From the NCBI GenBank assembly GCA_030762175.1, contig CM060833.1, forward strand, positions 162,837,501 through 162,901,500: 64,000 bases of DNA, in the 5' to 3' direction. Within the stretch, counting starts at the first letter, position 1. Each line of letters opens with the position of its first letter. The translations under genes were made by a program, and so were the position numbers. The notes under the pieces were generated by a model that was given only the letters and a program-made list of their open reading frames with translations, did not search any database and was not told the origin of the DNA. This DNA is from Metallyticus violacea (taxonomy: Eukaryota; Arthropoda; Insecta; Mantodea; Metallyticidae). Positions 37,948 through 49,562 of this stretch are shown in pieces.

Positions 37948-39356
37948 TATTCTACAACGACTGTGAATCCCCCCGTCTGAGTGTATTACACTCTGAAGAT
38001 GTAGATTATTTTATAGAGAGTTTATCACTAAGAGGCGACTGGAAATCTTCGAATATTTGTTCCCCAGGCTTAATAGTTAACCACTGTATTATTTGCGATT
38101 TTTTTCACACAAGTTTGTTACACTGAGATATGGAATAAGAACTCAGATGAGATTAGAGGTGCCTTAATAACTCTTGTTAGTCTCAGGCGATGTATGTTCT
38201 TCTGAACAATACTTCAAGTTACAATGCTGTAACTACAATGGTGTAATTAATAAAATAGGGCTGGAACTACCTCTGAATGTAGATGGAAACAGAAAGAAAC
38301 CAACATATATAGTAAATTCATTTATTGAATATTTCCTTGTGCAATAAACGATTTAATCTCAACTTTTGGTACTAAATAAAAAAAAAACATGAAATATTCG
38401 TCATTCTCTACTAGTAAATTTAATTCATTGAAAATATACTTGACTGATCCATCAGAAATCTGTAAATTCTTAAAACAAATCAAATCAGAGAAATTGTCAG
38501 AAAATGTACAAATGTATTTTAATTATTTATGAAATGAAGCTTTAAAAGGCGGTATATATCTATAAAGTCCGAAAACTCAATAATTAAACCAATGCTTAAA
38601 AAAATTAATTTTTAAGGATAAATTGCTTCATTTTTGGCCAATTTTTTCATTAATTTTTTAAATAACTTAGCAAAAGTTTTTTGCTATATTAATCATAACA
38701 TTCTGATAGATAAATCACCTTTCTGTGGAGCACAAAGTCAATATTTATTATCATTATGACAGATAACAAATATTATAGGTAAATAATAGTCGATATCAAT
38801 CAACGTTATAGATAAAGCATTCTGTTTGCTGATGGCACAGCATTAGCAAATAGGGGCAAGGTAAATTTAATTTACTAAATGCGTTGAACTCTATAGGTAT
38901 GTGGGTGGTTTAGAGTAATCAATTATTAGTATATAATAATATTTGTTAACCGCAGATCATTAAACCAAATAATAAGGATACGGGAGAGTAGTAATTTCAG
39001 ATAAATTAAAACTTGTTCAAATTATCGGAAAGCAAATAGATAATCTTATATTAAGTCCATACACAAATATGGATATATAATTTGAGAAATTTCAGCGAAA
39101 AGTACATAGAACAAAACAACTGCAGAGTTGCAGTGGTTGTTTAAAACATTGTATAACTTGATTTTTCCATTTAACCAGGTTGTCAAACCACGGTTAATTA
39201 TCAGCAACGCTCTTCAATATTTTTATATTTGGTATTTACAACTATTCTGTACATATTTGTCAGTTGGGCCCATTTCCCTTTTCCCTTCACACACTACTTA
39301 AGTCTGTTTGGTCATTTATCAATCTGCATGATGAAACCTGCCACTGCTGGCTCTTA

Positions 39357-39429
39357 CTGCCACGGGTGGCCGAGGTCGTAAAGGCGCGTACTCGTGAGAG
39401 GGAGTTCTGGAGTTCGAATAGGCCGGAAT
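39357..39429 (+). mobile_element. SINE family 1, copy e (head only)
   Basis: TGCCACGGGTGGCCGAGGTC, a one-base-shifted A-box end (GTAAAGGCGCG) and B-box GAGTTCGAAT are present, then homology is lost after GGCCGGAATC. Truncated or broken copy. Confidence 0.85.
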
Positions 39430-39850
39430 CTTATGTCTCCACCCTGTTATCAGCCGCTGAATATGTACAGCGTTGCTGCCAATGTACTCCATCCTGCGTT
39501 TAAGGACTGAAAATGAACAAACAACATCATGGAAAGGTAGAGGAATTCGGAGAAACAGCCATCTATAGTATCGAGAAAAAATGTTGAAGTTTTGAATATG
39601 GAGGGTAGATCACCACGAACTTTGTGATACTTCGCTCCTCGGCAGCATAAGGAGTTACCAGAAGTTGTGATGAAGTTATTTAACACACCAGCATCTTCAG
39701 CCCAACTTGAAATCGTATTTCTAATTAGTATTTGGTCCAATTTTCTATAACACTTTGCCAACCCTGTATGGGGGTCACTCAGATAGCGCGATGAAAACCT
39801 TTTTCTTCTTTGGCGACACAACGTATTTCTGTACTCTCTGGCAGAAAATA

Positions 39851-39908
39851 CTTTTATATATACTCAACAGTTTTGTCTTTGAACCTTAACAAACGCTTCA
39901 AACTTCTA
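39851..39908 (-). promoter_or_regulatory. TATA box with heat-shock-element-like motif
   Basis: On the minus strand TATATATAAAAG (39862-39851) lies about 32 bases downstream of TTCTAGAAGTTTGAA (39906-39892), which contains the TTCnnGAA unit of heat-shock elements plus a further GAA. The minus-strand frame downstream (39821-39450, 123 codons) has no ATG near its start and I do not recognise it. This may be a degraded promoter, a retroelement promoter or chance. Confidence 0.3.
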
Positions 39909-40074
39909 GAACTAAAAACTCACTTTTCCCTATCCATTTACCCCACGGATATGAATGTACGTTCTCATGACGATCAAACATGAACTGACGACAAACAGAA
40001 AAAGTCTAAGAGGTTGCTTCTCGCCAACTTGAAGAAAAGCAGGAATTTTTTGCGCTGACAAATTTTTATGTGTT

Positions 40075-40296
40075 TTATTCACTCGAATCTCGGAGAATAC
40101 TTAAGGGAGTTTCTGCGTTTACTAATTCCGTTAAGGTTTCTTTGTTATCCGCAAGAAAATACATGTGCACAAGTAATGACTCTTTTTTGTTCACTAAGTC
40201 GCGAGTTTTTACCTTTTGGAATACAAGCATAAGAGAATACTCGCTTTTATTCACAACACTCAGTGCTTCAAGGGCGTCCGAATATTGCACAGTCAT
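40075..40296 (-). CDS. Unrecognised 73-residue open frame with polyadenylation signal
   Basis: A true ATG starts the frame, and AATAAA overlaps the stop codon on the coding strand. The product would be soluble and mixed in charge (for example FQKVKTRDLVNKKESLL), with no motif I know. It is antisense to the receptor gene and inside its first intron. Nothing else supports it being expressed; it may be a remnant of a larger element. Confidence 0.25.
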   Translation of the reverse strand: MTVQYSDALEALSVVNKSEYSLMLVFQKVKTRDLVNKKESLLVHMYFLADNKETLTELVNAETPLSILRDSSE

Positions 40297-40324
40297 TCAA
40301 AATGTCAATTTTAGAGTGGCAGCA

Positions 40325-40800
40325 ATCGAGCGGGGTGCCTGAGGCGATAACTGCTGATACTCGCAGTCTCAGGTTCTAATCCCTTGGTGCCAGTAATCTT
40401 ACATGCTTTGTACTGGTTGCTTAGGCGAATGATGAGGTGGATGTTTTCTTTTCACGAATTTTCCATTCTCCCATTTCACATTATTTCGTCCCGTTGGTTC
40501 TGGGACAGAGTCGAACATACCACGCAAGGTGGGCTGGTGCTATGTGAGGTATGATGATGGCTTGCGCTAGAGAGGATTTCTGCCCCGACGTCTGGTATGG
40601 AAGCGACCCTTGTGAGGGAGTTTCCACCGATGTCGAGATGTTCTATCTGGAAGCAATGTTAGTAAAACTATGTATGTCTGTGCCTCATGGCCTCTAGGCC
40701 CCAAGTGTCTCTCCCACCTCATCCTTTCCTTCCGGAGATGTTTCCATGAGGTCGTGGGTTAGGTCAGATTACATTAGCAGCATAAAAATCCAGCCTTTAA
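40325..40800 (+). mobile_element. Possible SINE with tRNA-like head
   Basis: GGGGTGCCTGAGGCGATAAC and GGTTCTAATCCC are spaced like an A-box and B-box, followed by about 400 bp of moderately GC-rich, non-coding sequence (GTGGGCTGGTGCTATGTGAGG, GAGGTCGTGGGTTAGGTCAG). The limits are guesses; only one copy is in the window. Confidence 0.35.
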
Positions 40801-41095
40801 CCAGACTCAAGTACAGAAATATTCTCCTCTGACCATACTAATCCAATTCATCTATGGCAACAGTCTTTAAACTTTTTATGACAGTGTGTATGATTAGATT
40901 AGGCAAACTTTCTCTTTTGATATTTTATGCAGATTATTTGGGAACATACCAATAAAAAGACATTCATAACACTTGTTTCAATTCTATTTTGCTACTAAAA
41001 GGGCATTTGTTGTCACTGCACTCCCCCAAAACATCACGTTTTATCGATCTATAGTTAAACTTTCAAAACTGCTCTTAAGAATTTCTTTTTTAATG

Positions 41096-41344
41096 GTGTT
41101 TAATGCCCGTTTTTACGAGGCACCACAGGCGGTGGACACTGATGATACCTGAGATGAAGTGATATACTGTGAAAGAATTTTTAAGGAAGGAAACGTCTCA
41201 GGCCTAAGTTTAGGGTACCTCCCCGGCATTTGCCACTTATGAGGACTGAGGAAAACCCGGAAAAAACCTCAGTCAGGGAGGACTACCCTGGAGGGATTCT
41301 AACCTCAGACCTTCCGCTCACGAGTCCAGGCCTTAACGACCTCA
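41096..41344 (-). mobile_element. SINE family 1, copy f (joined to mariner fragment)
   Basis: Tail, body and B-box region (mutated to GGTTAGAATCCC) are present. The head ends inside the A-box (GAGGTCGTTAAGGCC), exactly where mariner family A 3' sequence begins, so the first bases of the SINE were lost at the junction. Confidence 0.9.
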
Positions 41345-41570
41345 ATTTAAGTGTGAAGGAAATTTAAGTGTGACGAAGAAATGATGAATGCTGTTTATGC
41401 TCATTGTGGAGACAAGACTTCTGAGCATTATTGGGGGGATTGAAATGTTAATTCAAAGACGTGAGAAGTGTATTGCAATAAAGGGTAACTATATTGAAAA
41501 GTGAAATATAATAATTTATCTTTGTCATACCTGGAAAATATTAGGCCCGAAACTTATGGACCTACCCTGG
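41345..41570 (+). mobile_element. Mariner family A, copy 4 (3' end fragment)
   Basis: Corresponds to the last 230 bp of the copy at 19242, from AAATTTAAGTGTGACGAAG to the right inverted repeat AACTTATGGACCTACCC, followed by TA. A 12-base phrase (ATTTAAGTGTGA) is duplicated at the left junction. Confidence 0.9.
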
Positions 41571-42227
41571 TATATAAAAATCCACTGTGAAATAAGATGT
41601 GGTTAAAATGCAAAATTTTAAAAATTTCAAGTCGTTCTTTTACTTACCTTTCAAGTATTCTCTTATGGCTTTTGATACAATTTATTCAGAGGAACGTAGG
41701 CTTCAAACACATGTTCACCGCAATTTCGACAATCATTTTTGTTTCTCAACACAGTTTGTTTGATTTGTTTTCGAGGTGTGATATAGCAGCCTTCCGTCTA
41801 ACCTCTCGATGTTCGCATGAGATGACTGCTGCTTGTATGTTTGTGCAATACCTCTTTCTTCTCAAAAGACGGAAATTCTCGCATGAAACTGTTTCATACA
41901 TTTCCGCTGGTTGTTTAATCGCATTTCATGCTGATATTCAGTCACCAGTTCTTAACCTATCACCTACAATTATGTGTGTGAGGGCGAACACTGAACAGCA
42001 AGACTTCACACAGGCAAGCAATTACGCTCTCAAGTGGAAAGCAATCTAGAAAACGGCACGGCTGACAAGTCCGTTAACGACCGGCATTAACACTCCAGCG
42101 GGCGCCCTCATTTTTATAACACAAGCAGACTCACTGAGGGCAAAATTGAAATTTCAGGCCTTTCAACAAACTTTGTTGATAATTATAAATGAATAATTCC
42201 GTGTTGTTCCAGAATTTAAAGCATTTT

Positions 42228-42507
42228 TTTAAATAGTGTTTAACGCCCGTTTTTGCTACTGAGGCACCAAAGGCGGTGGTCACTGATGAAACATGAGATG
42301 AAGTGATATATTGGGAAAGGATTTTTTTAAAGGAAGGGAACGTTCCAGGCTTAAGTTTTAGGGTACCTCCCCGGCATTTTCCATTTATGAGGACTGAGGA
42401 AAACCTGGGAAAAACCCCAGTCAGAGAGGACGGTCCTGGCGGGATTCGAAAGCCCAGACCTCCCGCTCACGAGTCCGTGCCATAACGACCTCGGCCACCC
42501 TTGGCGG
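42228..42507 (-). mobile_element. SINE family 1, copy g, with target duplication
   Basis: Full-length copy (minus strand: head CCAAGGGTGGCCGAGGTCGT, tail GGGCGTTAAACACTATTTAAA). Flanking repeats TTAAAGCATTTT (42216-42227) and TTAAAGCGTTTT (42508-42519) differ by one base. Confidence 0.93.
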
Positions 42508-42762
42508 TTAAAGCGTTTTAAATGAGTTTGAAATTATTTAACACATGATACTATTTCAGACAGTAATAAATTTAGGATTAATCAATTTTGCATTAATAAA
42601 GACAAGGAAATTGTGAATTTTTATTTAGGACAGAACTATTAATGAATTGACAGTGTATTACTTGCAATTCTGAGTTCTTTTCAGCTTGAAATTATTTACA
42701 ATGCATTTGTGATAGATTATTTTTGGATGATTATACAAATAAAACATTACATAATGAGCATT

Positions 42763-42993
42763 TCATTGTGGTATTATTGTTTGTTGCTCTCTGTACATTA
42801 CGTAACGATACATTTTTTCCTCCTCTGTCCCTAGAGTTCGGTCATTTAGTGTTGTACCATGTGCCGCGATATAATTAGGGCTCGATAATATATCTCCCAA
42901 ATGTGCTTTCATCAGCTGCATGGAGCGATTTCTAAAAAACAGCTTTGGCAAAATCCTTCTCGTTCTCGATGGAATGTTACAGTACTTGAGCAT
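42763..42993 (-). CDS. Unrecognised 76-codon open frame
   Basis: Open frame reading FRNRSMQLMKAHLGDIL then SSPNYIAAHGTTLNDR, charged and protein-like but not recognised. It lies directly downstream, on the same strand, of the DUF4817-type transposon remnant at 43250-43425 and may be part of the same inserted element. Confidence 0.25.
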   Translation of the reverse strand: MLKYCNIPSRTRRILPKLFFRNRSMQLMKAHLGDILSSPNYIAAHGTTLNDRTLGTEEEKMYRYVMYREQQTIIPQ

Positions 42994-43249
42994 TGATTCC
43001 TACAAAATTCAGCAATGAGAACTAAAGGGTGAACGATCCTTCACGCAACCGATTTTGCGGCGTGCGGCCGGCCGACGAGGCTGGCTGCTGTGTCGGCGGT
43101 ACGGGTGACAGAAAGTCCTCAGTAAATATAGTACGGTTTGGTATATTAAGCAAGGAAATGCTGTAACTGCGTCCTTTCGTTGTACAAGCATTTCTCACAC
43201 CTGCTTAGGAAATTGCTCATTACACTCTGCAGTTCCCTCTGAGAAATGG

Positions 43250-43425
43250 CAGCCATTTCTTCTTTGAGTACTGTACGTGATTGTCTACGTTTCCTGTCAA
43301 GAACACTTCCCGTTTCACAAAATTTGTTTAATAATCGATGAATCGAACTCCGATTACGAACATGAACATCAGGAAATTCCGCTTGACTCTTGAAATAATC
43401 TCCTTACAGCAGGCGCTGATTCTGT
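43250..43425 (-). pseudogene. DUF4817-type helix-turn-helix transposon remnant
   Basis: The minus strand encodes AVRRLFQESQAEFPDVHVRN then RSSIHRLLNKFCETGSVLDR and KRRQSRTV. This is the N-terminal DNA-binding domain of a widespread insect transposase group (family pattern AVRRRF....G...P....I...V..F..TGS...K...GRP). No catalytic part is legible downstream. At 43625-43642 the minus strand reads CTGGGTGAACAATGC, which may be the element's left terminal repeat. Both DNA ends of the frame are degraded, so this is a dead fragment. Confidence 0.65.
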
Positions 43426-45447
43426 ACGCACGCAGGAATTATACATGAATATTCTTTGGGGAACAGAATAACTTGTATTTTCACATTTTATTTGATACAC
43501 GTTCACTGTATTGAGTCACCTAACAAACATGTGCTAATTGCACAAGATTTCAACTCACACTGAAGCCTCGAGCAGCGGAGGGGAAATTACTTCCCACCTC
43601 CGCCGATAGTTGCGTCAAGCATTGTTCACCCAGTATAATGTCATTATACATCTTATTGAGATACACACACTGAATATTTGTTGCACATTTGTTCTACATT
43701 TTCAATCACTCTAGTCAATTTTTATACCCTAATAATGTGCGATTTCTTGGTCCCTTCATCAACTGTGCCTTCATGTGCATAGCAGAGATTAGAATTATGG
43801 CTTTATTTATGTATTTTTGGGGACATATAAATTATTATTTCACATTTTTTTTCCTCTCCAAAAATTAAAGACATAGTTTCCATGTGTTATTATGCATAAA
43901 TTCTGCTGAGTTTTCTCTCTTTTATTTCCTCAATGTTACTATGCATGTTATATTATTTTCAAAGAATAAAGAATTAGCTGGTAGCAATTATTAGTGGTCA
44001 AATTTATGTTTGAACTATTAAAAGGCTCAGTCAGTCTTGTTTTTATATCTGATGGTTATTTGACACAGTAAAACGACCGTCAGGCTGTTTCTCTCAGTAA
44101 ACTTCCAAGGAATTTGTGGAAATCGTCCTTAGATTACATATAGCAAATTTCTTTCCATTCCATGTTTTGCAAGTTTGTAAGCATTATTATAAAACTACCA
44201 CTTCTATGAGCGCTTACATCTCTCTTCATGTGGTTATAAACTCCCCCCCCCCCCCCGGGTTTAAACTGTGAAGGCAGTTAATCTGTATGTACTGCGTCTA
44301 ATCTCTCTATCCTCTACTAGTTTATTTGCCATGAAATCTAAAGCATTTTAGCGTAAACAGAAAGAGCTTATATCCCGTGCAAACTCTCAAAACCACAATA
44401 CCTGTTCCACCATTACACCTTAGTCTTCAAGAGTGCTCCTAATAAAGTACAAATTTTACTCATGCTTGCCAGTTTATTCTCCTTCTGTGGAAGAATTTTT
44501 TTCAGTATTTAGCATTTCAACGTGTAAGTTAATTCCACCAATACTAGCAGTTTTATTAAACGTTTCTACTTCCTTTGTAATTTCTCGAACAGTTCTCTTA
44601 GGTTCTGATTACACGTTTATGATATTTATTTGTTATTATGCGTAATGATTTGTTACAACGATGGTGTTCGTTCATTTTTCAGGTTTGTTCTTACTGTTGC
44701 ATTAATCTTTATCATTATTGATATGATGCTTTGAGCTTGCTCAGTTTTCATCCCGAAAACACTGCTGTGAACGCCTTTATAATAATTCCTCTTCTCTGTC
44801 TTCAAATTCAGATTTATTCAAATATTTTTTCCCGAAAATAAGGATATATAACACCTCAAAAATAGACATGAGAATTAGATAATCGTATAACTTCATTCAG
44901 TACGGAAAAAAAGATGAAAACAGTTAACATTATATCAACAATATGATTACACTGCTTACATTACCAGGCGTAGTACTAGAGCGGGGTAAACTCACTCGTA
45001 CAGCATGAACCGCTCTGGCACAGGAGTAAAGTCTCCTTTCACGAACGGCAGCAGAAGGTAGCGGACAAAACCGAGTCCAATTCCAAGGAATGACTGCATC
45101 GATGTGGAAAAGTTGTAGTGTGACTTCAACAAATACAGGCAGATGCATGAGGTATAACGCCAAAACTAACTTTAAAGGAAGAGTGTTTGTAATTAATCAC
45201 ATTTACAGCGAAATCGAACGGGAAACTGTAATTTAGCAATGTACACGTAAAGGAAATAACAATTACACGGAAAAGACATGAGCTTTTAACACTACAAGCT
45301 TTGCATGTATTCCGAACTGTATAAGGGAGACATGTCTTAATTTGGGGTGGGGCTAATTATTTCTTTTCCATCATGCAGCAAAGAAAGCGCGATGATTTTG
45401 GCTATCCGCTGTTTTGCAACGGAATGCGATGGATTTTTTCTCTCTCT

Positions 45448-45688
45448 TTTTCCCATTCAATTCAGAGCGTGAAACGGCCGACAAATTTTGCTCAGAGGCC
45501 TCTTCTTTCAGGCTTGAGGTTCTTTATCGTGCCGTAAATGTACGACACGGGACCCGCGGCTTTACTTCCCTTCCGAAGGAAGTCTTTCTTAGGATTTTTA
45601 TGCCCCAAAAAATCCATCGATCTTGGCCGAGATCGAACCCGCGATATTGCGTTTAGGAGGCAAGTATGATTACCACTACACCGTCTGA
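45448..45688 (-). mobile_element. SINE family 2, copy 2
   Basis: The minus-strand head has A-box GGTGTAGTGGTAATC and B-box GGTTCGATC. The body blocks CCTTCGGAAGG, CGTGTCGTACATTTACGGCA and GAGGCCTCTGAGCA match the copy at 50530. The 3' tail present in that copy is replaced here by unrelated sequence left of 45448. Confidence 0.88.
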
Positions 45689-45990
45689 AATTATTATGGA
45701 TGTCTCAGCATGTATCTCGTCGCGTGTAGAACCTTCTTTCTTAATTCGTGTAACGTACATTTATTGATTATTTTTACGTTTCTTTATTATATTATTTTTT
45801 TTTCTGTTTTTGTGTGATTTATGTTATGTTATTTTTGTTACAATTATTACTTTTGTTTTCTTTAGATATATGTTAACTGAAGTTATAATGTATTTAAATT
45901 ATAAATCTATGTTTTAGTAGTGCAAATTTAACACTAATTCTAGGTGTTGATTCTCACTAGATATTATAATTCATTCATAAGCGGATTAAA

Positions 45991-45994
<4 letters not shown>

Positions 45995-46036
<42 letters not shown>

Positions 46037-46058
46037 TACACCGCTCACTCACTCACTC
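45995..46058. repeat. (CA)n plus (ACTC)n microsatellite
   Basis: A pure CA run (45995-46031) then CGCACATACAC and three ACTC units, ending at the left end of the transposon at 46059. Confidence 0.92.
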
Positions 46059-46640
46059 ATGCCAAAAATATGTCCAAAATATGTACACACTTTCACATTA
46101 GATATCTATTTAATATATTCGAAGTTGGAAAAACAACAGTAATGTGTAGTATGATGTCCTTTCTGTAAACAAATGTGACCCACATTACATTATGCTAGCG
46201 TTGCCACAACAAAATGGAGCCAAGATTATCGTTTAAACAGACTAAAGCAATTTTGAAAAGATAGTGGAAAAACGAGAATGTTGAAGTTCAAAGACAATGG
46301 AAACGTGTGTACAGAACAGAGCCGCTATCTAACCGGATCTGACTCCGTTGGACTAAGGATGTTTTATACCGTAGAAAATCAGCTACATTGACAGCACTTC
46401 GAGAAGAAATTGAAACGGCACGTGCTGCAATCGCTGAGGACACTTTCGCAAACGTTGCTCAATCAGTAGTTCAACATACTCAGAAGTGTATCGACATCGA
46501 TGGTGGGCATTTTGAGCAACTGTTGTAACTGTAAAAGTCTAAAATGTTCAGTGCTCATCATTTTCTGTTTGTGTGAATTCTGTTTTGATGTTAGCACAGC
46601 TTTTTCTTTGCTTGAAGTGTGTATACAATTTTTGGCATCC
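46059..46640 (+). mobile_element. Internally deleted DUF4817-type transposon (about 580 bp)
   Basis: Terminal repeats: left ATGCCAAAAAT(10-bp insert)ATGTACACACTT; the right end complement reads ATGCCAAAAATTGTATACAC. Between them a single 105-codon frame runs from ATG 46214 to TAA 46528. It begins like the DNA-binding domain of this transposase group (MEPRLSFKQTKAILK, then VEVQRQWKRVY) and ends with the characteristic C-terminus (QKCIDIDGGHFEQLL). The catalytic middle is missing and two in-frame stops interrupt it. It is a non-autonomous deletion derivative that kept both ends. Confidence 0.78.
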
Positions 46641-48234
46641 TGTATATATTAATTATTTAGTGTTAATTTAAGAAATATGGCATGAAGTCAACATTGTATA
46701 TTCATTGTTTAAATATTTGTCTATATATTTTGCATTATTCGAGCGGAAGAGCAGATCTTACTATCCGTAACCCTACCAGATAACATAAAACATTCTATTA
46801 TATAAGTACAAACGTTATTTAGGGCCTTTTATTCAGGAACCACTCATTATAGCATATAATTTCAAGGGAAATAAATATTAAATGCACACTTTTTAAAAAA
46901 ATAATGGGATTATAAGAAGTGGGACCCAGGCCTCAATTTTTTTCGAGACGTTCAACTGGAGAGCGGTGTCGAGGATTGAGAAACACGAGAGTAGGTTACA
47001 TTACAGCAGTGAATGTGGTGGTGCGCATGGAAACGCGCGTGGAATGAGGTAATTAATTCTCTGTCGAGGGCAGGCAGCAAATGACGCGGGCTGGAATTTA
47101 TCTCCATCTGATAATACCGGATGCCACTCGTGTAAACCCTCCAACCTGCGGCTTACAATTTCCAGAATGTAAATTCCAATACCATTTCAGGTTTTTGGTT
47201 TTAGTCATGGGTGTTCACATACTTTTACCACATAGGTGAAACTCCAAGGACGCTTCTATTTAATATGCTAGTGGAGTGGATGTAGGAATGTATTGCGTCA
47301 CTTGGTTAGAGATCAGCATCACTGTAAAACGATATTAAATCTGAACATTAGTAATATATGCGGTTATATTTCTGTATTGCACATTTTCTACCTATATCGC
47401 TTATTCAATACTCAGCTTATATTACAAAATAAGATTTTTAACTAAAAAATAACGTACTTTATTGGGAATGAAAAAGAGTTCCCCCACCCAGACAACGTTG
47501 TGAGTTAGAAGCCATTACCTATTAAGCTTTTTCTTCAAGCTATTCAACATCATTTATTTGATAACTAACGACGGCCTTTCATAGTTTTGCGTTTAATCGA
47601 ATAGACACAATGCACCTTTCATATTTTGTAGCTATGAGCTGCGAATTAAACGTCACCATCACGTGGTTTATCGGCAGTTGTTTGTTTTCCCTTCCTAACA
47701 GGAGGCCTTGGCGAGCAATGGAATCGTATGACACACTGCCCTTTCTCTCAAGCGCTGATGAGACTTCCGTTCTTCTGCAGCTATTAATACACAGCCCCTT
47801 CACCTATTACTAGCTGAAAATGTTTTTTGGTGTTTTTGTAGTTTTGTAGCTGCCTTAAAACGAGCCCTTTATTTTTGTCGCTTCGGAATGGACAGCACCT
47901 TGCGACGTTTTCAGTTTTGTCTTCAGTGTCTTTATTGCTTCATGTCAGGCACCTTCATTAACTTATTCTTCATAATAATATATATGAAATATTTTCGTAA
48001 AAAAAAAAGGAATTATTGTGTCTGTAGTAAGCATTGCGCTTATCAATTTTCAGGGCAAAAACATACTTGCTTTCCTATTCATGTTAAAAATCAGTTTCGA
48101 AATTTTAGAATTTTAGATTATCACTGTCTATTATGACTGATACAATGGATATCACAACTAACCACCGATTAGGATGTAGTCATGCATTTCACACTTTCGG
48201 AATATTGTTCCACAGGGATGGTTTAAAGGGTATA

Positions 48235-49562
48235 CGAGGTCTCTTCAAAAAGTATCGCGAATTTTGAATTTCCGCGGGCTACGTATATTCGAATTTCGAT
48301 TATTTTGTGGCGTTATGTTGGTACTCATGTCCCTCACTTATGTTGACAAGCTCGGCCATTTTGAATGTTCAGTTAATTGTTGACAGCTATTTTGCTTGGA
48401 CGTGTTTTGGCTCGTCTTCGATTTTTGCCTATTCCAAAAAATGGAACAAAGAATTTGTATCAAATTTTGTGTGAAAAATAAAATTAAGTGCGCGGATGCA
48501 TTCCGAATGTTGATTGTGGCATATGGTGAAGCTACCTTGAACCAAAGCAACGTTTATCTGTAGTATAAAATGTTCTTAGAGGGTCGAGAACATGTGAACG
48601 ACGAAGAGCGTCCCGGACGCCCGAGCTCGTCAACAACAGACGAAAACATTGAAGAAGTGAAGAAAATAGTATTGGCCAATCGTCGAATCACCGTTAGAGA
48701 AGTTGCTGAGGACCTAAACATATCGATTGGCTCGTGCCATTCGATTTTTACCAATGATTTGGGCATGAGACGGGTCGCCGCAAAATTCGTACCAAAGTTG
48801 CTCAATTTCGACCAAAAACACCATCGCATTAACGTTGCTAAGGAGCTGTTGAACTCTGTCCGCGACGACCCAAATTTGCTCCAGAGGGTCATAACTGGTA
48901 ACGAATCATGGGGTTTATGGTTATGATGTGGAAACTAACGCTCAATCATCCCAATGGATGCTGCCACACGAGCCAAGACCGAAAAAACCGCGCCAAGTTC
49001 GGTCGAATGTGAAGGTTTTGCTTACAGTTTCCTTCGATTGCAGGGGCGTAGTGCATCATGAGTTCTTGCCACAGGGTAGAACGGTCAATAAGGAATATTA
49101 CCTGCAAGTTATGCGCAATTTGCGCGAAGTAATCCGCCAGAAACGCCCGGATTTGTGGAAGAACAAAAATTGGCTTTTGCACCATGATAACGCCCCTGCT
49201 CACACATCGTTGCTTGTGCGCGAATTTTTGGGCAAAAACAACACACTTATGATGCCGCAGCCACTGTACTCCCCAGACCTGGCCCCCTGTGACCTTTTTT
49301 TTTTTTGTTCCCAAAACTGAAGAGGCCCATGAAAGGACGACGCTGCGCCACGATTGAGGAGATAAAGACGGCATCGAAGGAGGAGGTGAACAAGATCACA
49401 AAAAACGATTTTAAAAGTGCTTCGAGGATTGGAAAAAACGTTAGCACAAGTGTATAATATCTGGTGGGGATTACTTTGAAGTGGACAAAATAGATATTCA
49501 TGAATCAATAAATACTTTTTGAAAAAAACACAAAATTCGCGATACTTTTTGAACAGACCTCG
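48235..49562 (+). mobile_element. Mariner family B, complete element (1328 bp)
   Basis: The inverted repeats begin CGAGGTCTCTTCAAAAAGTA at left and, on the complement, CGAGGTCTGTTCAAAAAGTA at right, continuing TCGCGAATTTTG. Clean TA dinucleotides flank both ends (48233-48234 and 49563-49564). It lies in sense orientation in the receptor's first intron. Confidence 0.95.
48441..49522 (+). pseudogene. Family B mariner transposase, four lesions
   Basis: The ATG at 48441 opens a frame of usual mariner length (about 345 codons if uninterrupted). Visible parts are two helix-turn-helix regions (ending FVPKLLNF), the first catalytic block ITGNESW, in which the catalytic D is replaced by N, the second block HHDNAPAHTS, and the third YSPDLAPCDLF; spacing HDN to the last D is 34, so DD34D. 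Lesions: TAG in place of W at 48561, an extra G near 48910, an extra T in the T run near 49305, and a missing A near 49413. Otherwise the frame is well preserved, so the copy is relatively young. No protein can be made from it. Confidence 0.92.

Noticed and set aside
41597..42049. 150-codon plus-strand open frame next to the SINE/mariner chimera
   Set aside because: Composition is of the Ser/Leu/Phe-rich type common in AT-rich non-coding DNA. The antisense strand has a TATAAAAA near 42113 and a GTAAGT donor near 41648, but neither reading has a recognisable product.
46059..46528. Intact small transposase gene
   Set aside because: Only the two ends of the protein are present, with two in-frame stops and no catalytic core.
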